From assembly GCA_023433705.1 (NCBI GenBank), contig JAEYUC010000100.1, positions 1-52,392 on the forward strand: a DNA stretch of 52,392 nucleotides, in the 5' to 3' direction. A program made the position numbers and the translations under genes. The notes beneath the pieces were generated by a model. That model did not search any database. It saw nothing but the letters and a program-made list of their open reading frames with translations, and had not been told where the DNA came from. Source of the DNA: Pseudomonadota bacterium (GTDB taxonomy: Bacteria > Pseudomonadota > Gammaproteobacteria > Steroidobacterales > Steroidobacteraceae). This document shows, in pieces, positions 25,928-33,604 of the stretch (its first letter is position 1; each line of letters begins with the position of its first letter).

Positions 25928-26725
25928 TCATCCCCATCGTGACGGCTCCACCCCCGGTACGAAATGCTGCCCCGGATTCCCGCTGCGCGAGATAGCCAGC
26001 GACGCCTTCACCGAAGGCCGCTGCTCGATTCGCTTCAGATACTCCATGAGTCGCGGCGTCGCGCTCTCGTTGGCGACCTCGGGTGCGAGATCCGGCACCG
26101 ACCGCAACAGCGCAAAGGCATCGATGTCGGCAATGCTGAACTCCGCGCCGGCGAGCCACGCGCCCTCCGCGAGCTGCTTCTCGACGCGCTGCACGGGAAA
26201 CTTCAGGCGCTCGCTCGCGATGACGAGGATCTCAGGCGTGTAGGTGCCATCCAGCAGCCCGGCCCACGCCTGTCGCCGCTCCACCGGTTCCATCTTCGCG
26301 ATCGCGGCATCGACCGCCGCGCGATCGCGCGCCGCGAGTTTCGGCGCGAGATACCTCGCGCAGCCCAGCACGGGGACGAGCGATCCCAGGTGCGCGCCGA
26401 GAAATTGCGCGGAGGCGTGCGCGCGATACAGATCGTACGGCGTCCTCGGCAGCAGCGGTGTGCCCGGCAGTGCCTCCGCGATGTACTCGAGCATGAATCC
26501 GGAATTCGAGATCAGCGAGCCGTCGTGAACGAGCAGTGGGCCTTCGCGTTCGAGATGTAGTTGCGCCTCGACTTCGTTCTCGAGCTCCGCCGGCAAACTC
26601 AGCGAAATTTGTTCGAAGGTCTCCGCGTCGAACCAGCGGATCGCGAATTCCGCCTGCTTCTCGTGCAGCGCGATGAGCGGCTTGAGGAAGAACGTGTTGG
26701 GTTCCGAGGTGTAGAGCTCAAGCAT
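25928..26725 (-). CDS. Glutathione S-transferase family protein (LigF-like, second of tandem pair)
   Basis: A 265-residue GST-fold protein opening MLELYTSEPNTFFLKPLIAL and continuing EKQAEFAIRWFDAETFEQ, the same layout as LigF-type beta-etherases. The glutathione-binding SNSGFMLEYI segment (near 74) and the helical domain motif FSIADIDAF are present. It lacks the clear NPxGxxP proline loop of its neighbour (REGPLLVHDGSLIS instead), so it may have a different or lost activity. ATG 26725 overlaps the stop of the upstream GST by 8 nt; a GTG at 26734 is an alternative. The two are probably paralogues of one operon and might pair. Confidence 0.82.
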   Translation of the reverse strand: MLELYTSEPNTFFLKPLIALHEKQAEFAIRWFDAETFEQISLSLPAELENEVEAQLHLEREGPLLVHDGSLISNSGFMLEYIAEALPGTPLLPRTPYDLYRAHASAQFLGAHLGSLVPVLGCARYLAPKLAARDRAAVDAAIAKMEPVERRQAWAGLLDGTYTPEILVIASERLKFPVQRVEKQLAEGAWLAGAEFSIADIDAFALLRSVPDLAPEVANESATPRLMEYLKRIEQRPSVKASLAISRSGNPGQHFVPGVEPSRWG

Positions 26726-27485
26726 GGCGGCCACGCTCCAGGAATTTCACGCGTTCCGCCATGGCGGTGCGTCCCAGCTTCCAGACTTCCTTCGTCGCCG
26801 GTCGCTCGTAGATCTTGCGCAGCCACTCCATGATGTGCGGCGTCTTCTGATCGTTGCAGTGATCGGGCTGCGACAGCGGCAGCGCGTAGCCGAGATTGAA
26901 GCCGTTGATGTCGCCGAGCGAAAACGTCTTGCCCGCGATCCACGCGTGGCGCGACAGGTGCCGTTCGAGCACACCCGTGCAGAAGCGTACGCGGCGGCGC
27001 GACTCATCGAGCTCCGCCGGCGTGAATTCGTTGAACATCGCCTTGCGCCACGCGATGCGCCGCGACTCGAGCGGAATGCGCTCGATCGCTGCCTCGAGTT
27101 CTTCACGGGGCCGCTGTCGCACGGCAGGTCCCACGAATACGCTCCAGCCGATCATGCTGAGCGAAGGGCCGTAATAGGCATCGAGGAACCGCATCCACCA
27201 GCGCATGCGCCAGCGTTCCTTGGGATCGCGGGGTTTCAACGGCGGTCCATCGAACTCGTCGTCGACGTATTCCATCATCGGCGTCGATTCGGTCAGCACG
27301 CGTGACCCGTGGACCAGTGTGGGAATCGTGCCGTCCGGGTTGATCGCGAGATACGTGGGCTGATGCTGATCGAACTTGAGCAGGTCGGTGTAGTGACTCT
27401 CGAAGGGCACGCCCTTCTCGGCGAGAGTGAGCATGGGTTTGCCGGAATTGGCGTTGGGCTCCCAGTGATAGAGATGCACCGTCAT
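26718..27485 (-). CDS. LigF-type glutathione S-transferase (beta-etherase-like)
   Basis: A 255-residue GST. Its N-terminus, EPNANSGKPMLTLAEKG, then LLKFDQH, AINPDGTIPTLVH, TESTPMMEYVDDEF, the DPKERWRMRWW region and SMIGW, follows my memory of LigF of Sphingobium point for point. LigF cleaves beta-aryl ether bonds of lignin dimers with glutathione. The helical domain motif FSLGDINGFNL is present. ATG 27485 follows AGGGG; earlier codons to 27563 are not GST-like. It lies 19 nt after apt and upstream of the second GST. The family placement is strong, but the substrate is inferred. Confidence 0.85.
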   Translation of the reverse strand: MTVHLYHWEPNANSGKPMLTLAEKGVPFESHYTDLLKFDQHQPTYLAINPDGTIPTLVHGSRVLTESTPMMEYVDDEFDGPPLKPRDPKERWRMRWWMRFLDAYYGPSLSMIGWSVFVGPAVRQRPREELEAAIERIPLESRRIAWRKAMFNEFTPAELDESRRRVRFCTGVLERHLSRHAWIAGKTFSLGDINGFNLGYALPLSQPDHCNDQKTPHIMEWLRKIYERPATKEVWKLGRTAMAERVKFLERGRHA

Positions 27486-27504
27486 CAAACCCCTCCGATG
27501 TCGT

Positions 27505-28041
27505 TCAGAACTGCAGCAGTGCCTGCACCTCGATACCGGTTTTGCGAAGCCGCTCCGCGCCACCCAGTGCCGGAAGATCGATCACGAAACAGGCCGCCAT
27601 CACCTGCGCGCCCGCGGAAATCAGCAACTGCGCCGCCGCCGTCGCCGTTCCGCCGGTCGCGATGAGGTCGTCGAGCAACAACACCCGCTCTCCGCTCCGG
27701 ATCGCATCCTTGTGCATTTCCATCTCGTCGACGCCGTACTCGAGCGAGTAGGCGACGCGGACCGTTTCGTGCGGCAGCTTGCCGCGCTTGCGGATCGGAA
27801 CGAATCCTGCCTTCAGGCAGTGAGCGACGGCTCCACCCAGAATGAAACCGCGTGCCTCGATGCCGGCAACCTTGTCGATTTTCGCGCCGACCCACGGCGC
27901 GCACAGCGCATCGATGGTCGCCGTGAAGGCACGGTCGTCGCGCAACAACGTCGTGATATCGCGGAACTGGATACCGGGCTTGGGGTAGTCGGGGATCGTA
28001 CGGATCGATTCCCTGAGAAAGGCGATTTGTGCGTCATTCAC
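27505..28041 (-). CDS. apt: Adenine phosphoribosyltransferase
   Basis: A 178-residue purine-salvage enzyme forming AMP from adenine and PRPP. It has IRTIPDYPKPGIQFRDITTLL at the N-terminus (core PDYPKPGIQFRDIT), AGIEARGFILGGAVA, and the PRPP-binding loop VLLLDDLIATGGTATAA. The GTG start at 28041 fits the family length; the frame is open to 28092. It diverges from the L,D-transpeptidase gene (62 nt between starts) and leads a minus-strand run with two GSTs and a hydrolase, although apt itself is a housekeeping gene. Confidence 0.93.
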   Translation of the reverse strand: MNDAQIAFLRESIRTIPDYPKPGIQFRDITTLLRDDRAFTATIDALCAPWVGAKIDKVAGIEARGFILGGAVAHCLKAGFVPIRKRGKLPHETVRVAYSLEYGVDEMEMHKDAIRSGERVLLLDDLIATGGTATAAAQLLISAGAQVMAACFVIDLPALGGAERLRKTGIEVQALLQF

Positions 28042-28103
28042 GGCGGCCGAGTGTAGAGATTTGTGCAAGACTGTGTCCAGAAACCACCGCAAAGGAACGT
28101 TCG

Positions 28104-29129
28104 ATGCGATTGAAGATTCTCGTGGCGCTGCTGACCAGCGGCGCGGCGGCGAGTGCGGCGCAGTTTCCGCTCGTCGATACAGGTGCGCTGATGTTCGGCG
28201 ACGTCGAAACCATCACCACCCACAACGAGGACACGCTACCGGACCTGGCTCGCCGCTACGGGCTCGGCTACGAAGAGATCCTGCGCGCGAACCCGGGTGT
28301 CGACACGTGGCTGCCGGGTGAGGGCACACCCGTGGTCATTCCGGGTCAGCGACTGCTGCCCGCGGGACCGCGCGAAGGCATCGTGATCAATCTGCCCGAG
28401 CATCGGCTGTACTACTTCTTGCCTGCGAAGAAGGGCGAGATTCCGCAGGTCATCACGTATCCCGTCAGCATCGGCAAGATGGACTGGGCGACGCCGCTCG
28501 GCCAGACGAAGATCGTCGACAAGCGCAAGAACCCGACCTGGACACCGCCCGAGTCCGTGCGCAAGGAGCACGCGGAGCGCGGCGATCCGCTGCCGAGAGT
28601 CGTGCCCGCGGGACCGAACAATCCGCTCGGCCTTTACGCGATGCGCCTGAACATCTCGCCGGGCGCCTATCTGATCCACGGCACCAACAATCCGATTGCG
28701 GTCGGCATGGCCGTGACGCACGGCTGCATACGCATGTACCCCGAGGACATCGAGGCGCTGTTCCCGCTCGTGAAGGTTGGCACTCCGGTGTGGCTCATCA
28801 ATCAGCCGGTGAAGGTCGCGCGCGTAGACGGCCAGGTGTGGCTCGAAGTGCATCCGCCGATCGACGCTCAGGGTCAGCAGGCGGAAGTCGATCTCGAGGG
28901 CTTCTATGCGATGGCCAATGCGGCGCTCGGCGAAACGCCCGCGGCAATCCACTGGGACTTCGTGCTCGAGAACCTGAAGGCGGCGTCGGGATTGCCGCAG
29001 ATGATCGGCCTCGAGATGGATCCGGCGGATGTCCCGCAGTTGCCGCCCGAGACCCCCGCGGAAGCTCCGCAGGAAGCGCCCGCACCGGAGTCGCCGGCGC
29101 CCGAATCGCAGCGGGCGCCGGTACTCTAG
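28104..29129 (+). CDS. L,D-transpeptidase with LysM-like domain (YkuD/ErfK family)
   Basis: A 341-residue periplasmic protein. It has a signal peptide (MRLKILVALLTSGAAASA, about 18), a LysM-like peptidoglycan-binding region at about 35-85 (DTLPDLARRYGLGYEEILRA core), then a YkuD catalytic domain with H206-G-C208-I-R210-M, where the cysteine is the nucleophile. The last 35 residues are a Pro/Glu/Ala-rich tail. It should form 3-3 crosslinks in peptidoglycan or attach Braun-type lipoprotein. The start follows AAGGAACG. Confidence 0.92.
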   Translation: MRLKILVALLTSGAAASAAQFPLVDTGALMFGDVETITTHNEDTLPDLARRYGLGYEEILRANPGVDTWLPGEGTPVVIPGQRLLPAGPREGIVINLPEHRLYYFLPAKKGEIPQVITYPVSIGKMDWATPLGQTKIVDKRKNPTWTPPESVRKEHAERGDPLPRVVPAGPNNPLGLYAMRLNISPGAYLIHGTNNPIAVGMAVTHGCIRMYPEDIEALFPLVKVGTPVWLINQPVKVARVDGQVWLEVHPPIDAQGQQAEVDLEGFYAMANAALGETPAAIHWDFVLENLKAASGLPQMIGLEMDPADVPQLPPETPAEAPQEAPAPESPAPESQRAPVL

Positions 29130-32100
29130 CTACTTCGCCGCCGCCGGCGACAGCCGGTCGATTTCCGTGCGTACCTCGGCGGCGCGCACCGCATCGGCAC
29201 CCGGGAGTTTTTCCGCATTCCCGAGGATCTCGCGCAGGGCGCCGGCATCGCCGCGCAGGTTTTCCGCGGGCACTCCGCGCGATTTCGCCATGGAAACCGC
29301 CATGCGCGCGTAGTTGGAGACGGATTCCATGGCGACGTCGGGCCGCTCGGCGGTGAGTCCCGCCCGTGCCCGCAACACGAACACGCCGAGCGAGGAATTC
29401 ATGATCGCGAGGCGATCGATCATCTGCACGGCTTCGTCGCCGTAACGCCGCTTGACCGTGGCGCCGGTGACGCGCGAGCGCCAGTTGGCGCGCATCTCCA
29501 CCGTCTCGCCGTACCAGAGGTTCGTCCACGGAACCGTCGCGAGTTCGTCGTCGAGCGCCGCGACCTGTTGCCATTCGCCGCGCGCGGCGAGTTGGGCGGC
29601 GCGAAGCACGGTCTTTCCGGGCTCGCCCAGTGCGGTTGCGACCTCGGTGATTTCGGGCTCGGTGCGGCCGCGGGCCAGCATGCCGAACCAGTCGCGCAGG
29701 AATTCCATGCGAAGGATGTCGCTCGCCGGATGTTCCTCGATGCCGATGCGCAGCAGTTCCCTCGCGCGCTGATCCTGGCGCCTCATGCGGTAGTAAGACG
29801 CGCGCGCGTGAATCCCTTCGGGTGTATCGCCGAGGATGTTGGAGAGCCGGCCGACACGGTCGACGAGGCTCGGATCGAGCAGCGTGAACACGCTGTTGCG
29901 GCGGACGATGTATGGGAAATCGAGAGTGTCGCGCAGCGCGCCGAACACGAACGAGTCGGGCCGCTGCAGCGGATCGAACGGCGCGAACACGCGGCCGCTG
30001 GTGTCGGCATTCATGCCGCGGCCCCTCTCGAAGACGCTCGACGTCGCAATGCGATTGTCGTCGTCGGTGATGAGCGGGCTGCCTGCGGAAAGGCGGCGGG
30101 CGCCGTCGGTATCGAGCACCAGGGCGGCAACCAGGTCTTCGGCGTTGTTGATCCCGAATCGCGCGTAGTGGAGCGGTGTCGCGCGCAACGGCATCCCGGT
30201 GCGGGCGACCTGGGTTTCGAGGTTGAGCGGCGCGGCGCTCGCGAGGAACACCACGGTGTTCGGATCCGGATGGTAGACGCGCACCTCCGGGAAGACGGAG
30301 AGCAGCGTCGCGGTCAACGAGCGCAACACGGCCTCGTCCATGAAGATCACGTTCATCCACTGCACGAACACGCCGTCGGTCGTGAGATGGTCGCGCGCGA
30401 GCTCCATGAACTCGCGCGTGTACAGGTGCGACGCGCCCGCGGTCCACGGATGCGAGGGCTGCGACACGATCGCGTCGTAGCGGCGGCTGGTCAGGCGCAG
30501 CGCACCGCGCGCGTCATTCAGGATCACGTTGACGCGAGGATCGCCGAGCGGATCGCGACGGCGCTGCGTGCTTACCTGGCGATTGGCGGTGATGACCTCG
30601 GGCTCGAGTTCGATGACGTCGATGTTGGCCACGGTCGGCGGAACGCCCTCGACCACGACGCCGCCGCCGAACCCGACGATCAACATGTCGCGCGCGTTGG
30701 GCCGCGCGATGACCGCGAGTGGCGAGAGCCAGTATTCGCCACTGAATCGCGGCGGCATGCCCGGCGTGTCCATGAGCGCTTCGGGCAAACCGTTGGTGCG
30801 TAACGCGAAGCCGCCGTCCTGCGCGAGCAGCACGACGCTTGCGCTGCGTCCGACGTCGTAGTGGAGGATCCTGCCCGCGCCCACGTTGAGCGGCGAGGTC
30901 ACGAGCAGCTTCTCGGGTTTTTCCGGCATGAAGAGCAACACGGCGCACGCGAGCAGCGATACCGCGATGGCGATCGTGCGCTTGACCGGCACGAGCAGCC
31001 ACAGCGCGAGCACGCCCAGCGCGGCGCTTGCGTATACGGCGACGCGGATCGCGCCCTCGTAACGCAGGGCAGGGATCAGCACGAATCCCGCCGCGAGCGA
31101 GCCGACGATCGCGCCGACCGTGTTCCAGGAATACACGCGGGCGCTCGCGGGCGCCGCGTCGTCGGCGCCGTGCGCGAGCACGCGCACGGCAAGCGGATAC
31201 GTCATGCCGATCGCGAAGGTCATCGGCAACAGCAGCAGCCCGGAGAACAGCGTGTTGAGCGGCACGGACAGCGAGAGCAGCGAAATCCGATCGCCGCCCA
31301 TGAGGCCGGCGTCTTTCGGCAACAGGGTCTCGAGGAGTAGATAGGCAGCGCCGGCCGCGACGGCCGCGAGGATCAGCGCGCCGCCGAGCCAGATGGCCGC
31401 CCGTTCGCGATCCTTCGCGAGCGCGGCGCCGGCACCGCCGCCGAGCGCGATGCCCGTGAGGAAGCTCGCGACCATCACGCCGAAGGCGTAGATGCTGCTG
31501 CCCACCACGTGCGCCAGCATGCGGGCCCAGAGGACTTCCTGGTAGAACGCGACGCCGCCCGCGAGCAGCATCAGCGGCAGCACCCACGCGGGTCCCGGGA
31601 ATTGCCGCAGCGAGTACCGCGGCGCGCGCGGTGCGACGACCGTGGGCGCATCGACTGCATACCCGGTCGGTGGCGCCATCGACGGCGTACGCTGCGCGAG
31701 CGCCCAGGCGAGCAGGAATACGGCGATGTTCATCGCGGCGCCGACGTAAACCGCTCCCGTGAGACCGAAATCGGGCAGCAGCACGAACGCCGTGAGCAAC
31801 GCGCCGATGACCGCGCCGGCCGTGTTCATCGCGTACAACATGCCGATGCGCCGTCCGATCTGGCTCTCCTCGGAGACCGCGTATCGCGCGAGCATCGGCA
31901 GCGTCGCGCCCATGAGCGTGGTCGGCAGGGCGAGCGCGACGAACGCACTGATCAGATAGAAGAGTGTGGTGCCGGCCTCGTCGCTCGAGGGCGGGGAAGG
32001 TTGACCACCGAACATCGCCTGCAATGCGGCATCCGCGAGCCGCAGCAACATCGGCACGGCGAAGATCGCCGTCACGGCGATGCCGATCTCGAGCAACGCA

Positions 32101-32363
32101 TAGGTGAGTACCGGGCGCGTGACGCGGGGCAGGAAGCGCTCGGCGAGCAGGGCGCCGAGCGCAAGCCCGCCCATGTACGCGGCCAGCACGGTGGCGACCG
32201 CCAGTTCCGACGTGCCGAACACGATGGCGAACTGCCGGGTCCACGCCGTCTGGTAGACCAGGGCGGCGACACCGCTCAATACGAAACACGCGCACAACAA
32301 TGCGAGCGTTGGATTGGAGACCGCGAGTCGCGTCCGATTGACAGTTGCGGAGGTTACCGACAT
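29130..32363 (-). CDS. Fused MFS-like membrane/spermidine synthase-like protein
   Basis: A 1077-residue protein. Residues about 1-500 are membrane helices in two sets (ALVYQTAWTRQFAIVFG near the start is typical of this fused family). Residues about 550-750 form a spermidine-synthase-like Rossmann fold (IVGFGGGVVVEGVP, then DVIELEPEV, NVILNDARG and PSHPWTAGASHLYT). About 300 further residues of helical repeat follow. The aminopropyltransferase activity is not proven for such fusions. The reading frame is open to 32519, but ATG 32363 begins just before the first helix. It is divergent from the SAM hydroxide adenosyltransferase with only about 31 nt between starts. Confidence 0.87.
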   Translation of the reverse strand: MSVTSATVNRTRLAVSNPTLALLCACFVLSGVAALVYQTAWTRQFAIVFGTSELAVATVLAAYMGGLALGALLAERFLPRVTRPVLTYALLEIGIAVTAIFAVPMLLRLADAALQAMFGGQPSPPSSDEAGTTLFYLISAFVALALPTTLMGATLPMLARYAVSEESQIGRRIGMLYAMNTAGAVIGALLTAFVLLPDFGLTGAVYVGAAMNIAVFLLAWALAQRTPSMAPPTGYAVDAPTVVAPRAPRYSLRQFPGPAWVLPLMLLAGGVAFYQEVLWARMLAHVVGSSIYAFGVMVASFLTGIALGGGAGAALAKDRERAAIWLGGALILAAVAAGAAYLLLETLLPKDAGLMGGDRISLLSLSVPLNTLFSGLLLLPMTFAIGMTYPLAVRVLAHGADDAAPASARVYSWNTVGAIVGSLAAGFVLIPALRYEGAIRVAVYASAALGVLALWLLVPVKRTIAIAVSLLACAVLLFMPEKPEKLLVTSPLNVGAGRILHYDVGRSASVVLLAQDGGFALRTNGLPEALMDTPGMPPRFSGEYWLSPLAVIARPNARDMLIVGFGGGVVVEGVPPTVANIDVIELEPEVITANRQVSTQRRRDPLGDPRVNVILNDARGALRLTSRRYDAIVSQPSHPWTAGASHLYTREFMELARDHLTTDGVFVQWMNVIFMDEAVLRSLTATLLSVFPEVRVYHPDPNTVVFLASAAPLNLETQVARTGMPLRATPLHYARFGINNAEDLVAALVLDTDGARRLSAGSPLITDDDNRIATSSVFERGRGMNADTSGRVFAPFDPLQRPDSFVFGALRDTLDFPYIVRRNSVFTLLDPSLVDRVGRLSNILGDTPEGIHARASYYRMRRQDQRARELLRIGIEEHPASDILRMEFLRDWFGMLARGRTEPEITEVATALGEPGKTVLRAAQLAARGEWQQVAALDDELATVPWTNLWYGETVEMRANWRSRVTGATVKRRYGDEAVQMIDRLAIMNSSLGVFVLRARAGLTAERPDVAMESVSNYARMAVSMAKSRGVPAENLRGDAGALREILGNAEKLPGADAVRAAEVRTEIDRLSPAAAK

Positions 32364-32394
32364 GGTCGCGGAGTGTACGGATGGCGGAGTTTCC

Positions 32395-33228
32395 GTGGCG
32401 GTTTTTCGCGCAAATGGTCTCGTCACGCTAACAACCGATTTCGGCTGGCGTGAACCCTTCGTGGGGATCATGAAAGGCGTCATGCTGGCGCGCTCGCCGA
32501 ACCTGAAGTTCGTCGACATGGCCCACGAGGTCAGCGCCTTTCAGCCCATCGAGGCCGGGTTCTGGATGTCGCGCGCACTACGTTACTTTCCGGCCGGAAC
32601 GCTGCACGTCGCCGTGGTGGATCCGGGCGTCGGAACGCCTCGCGACATCATCGTCGCGCTGGCCGCGGAGCAGGCATTGCTCGCGCCGGACAATGGATTG
32701 CTCGCGCCGCTCGCCGCGCGCGGCCGCGTCGACACGCTGGTGCGCGTGAATCCGGCGCGCCTCGTGCAACACGGCGTCACCGACATTAGCGCCACCTTTC
32801 ACGGACGCGATGTGTTCGCGCCGCTGGCGGCCGAGATCGCTGCCGGCCGCTGCCATCCGGCCGAGCTCGGCGACGAGATCACGACCCTCAACACCGAAGG
32901 CTGGCCCGCGGTCACCGCGCGCGTGGACGGAGGCCTTTCGGGCGTGGTCGTCGCCGTCGACCGGTTCGGCAACCTGATTTCGAACATCGAGGCGGCGGCG
33001 GTCACGGCGCTGACGGACCCCATCGTCCACATCGCCGGCCTGCGCCTGCCATTGCGCCGGACCTATGGAGAGGTCGAAAAGGGGGATTACCTCGGACTCA
33101 TCAACTCCTTCGAAGTCCTGGAGGTGGCGCGGGCCCGGGGCAGCGCCGCCCAGGGCCTCAGCCTGGGCGTCGGGGCGTCGGTTTCAGTGGTTCCGGGCGG
33201 TCTCCCGGCACAATTCCGGCGCAGTTGA
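32395..33228 (+). CDS. SAM hydroxide adenosyltransferase (DUF62/SAM hydrolase)
   Basis: A 277-residue enzyme of the fluorinase/chlorinase fold that splits S-adenosylmethionine to adenosine and methionine using hydroxide. It has VTLTTDFGWREPFVGIMKG (Asp near residue 13), VDPGVGTPR, APDNGLL, TFHGRDVFAPLAA and DRFGNLISNI, all conserved family blocks. The start is taken as GTG 32395 with GGAG 6-9 nt before it; ATG 32362 is possible but would overlap the divergent gene start. The neighbour also has a SAM-family fold, but no functional tie is shown. Confidence 0.9.
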   Translation: MAVFRANGLVTLTTDFGWREPFVGIMKGVMLARSPNLKFVDMAHEVSAFQPIEAGFWMSRALRYFPAGTLHVAVVDPGVGTPRDIIVALAAEQALLAPDNGLLAPLAARGRVDTLVRVNPARLVQHGVTDISATFHGRDVFAPLAAEIAAGRCHPAELGDEITTLNTEGWPAVTARVDGGLSGVVVAVDRFGNLISNIEAAAVTALTDPIVHIAGLRLPLRRTYGEVEKGDYLGLINSFEVLEVARARGSAAQGLSLGVGASVSVVPGGLPAQFRRS

Positions 33229-33322
33229 AAAGGGGCGCGGATCGGATATAGTTCGCAGCCTCCTTGCGCGCCCTGACGGGCCGCAACTCACTGTTTCAGA
33301 AAGTGTTTTTGTAGAAAAAACG

Positions 33323-33547
33323 ATGTCCGAACGGGATAACGAAAGCTTCGATCTAGACGAAGAGTTCCTCGCCGAGGCCGAAGACAACACGGACTACGAC
33401 CGCATGATGGACAAGGTCGAGCGCCGGGTTCGTCCCCAGCCGGGTGCGCCCAAACGTGGCAAAGCCGCCTGGAGCCGGTTGGAAGAAGTCCTCGCGGATC
33501 GTCGTCTCGAGAAAGATCTCAAGGACACTTTCGAAGACGAGCAGTAA
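33323..33547 (+). CDS. Small PA3496-like protein
   Basis: A 74-residue acidic-then-basic protein: an N-terminus rich in Asp/Glu (SFDLDEEFLAEAEDN), a basic middle (RRVRPQPGAPKRG) and the terminal LEEVLADRRLEKDLKD. The shape and the ending match the PA3496 family of putative envelope-integrity proteins as I recall it, but this is a weak small-protein match. ATG 33323 lies in an A-rich leader. It lies 57 nt before lysAC on the same strand. Confidence 0.72.
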   Translation: MSERDNESFDLDEEFLAEAEDNTDYDRMMDKVERRVRPQPGAPKRGKAAWSRLEEVLADRRLEKDLKDTFEDEQ

Positions 33548-33604
33548 GGCTCGTTCCCTTTTCTCAGTGAGTGGTCGCGGCGATCCGCGACGAAGGTTTT
33601 TCGC

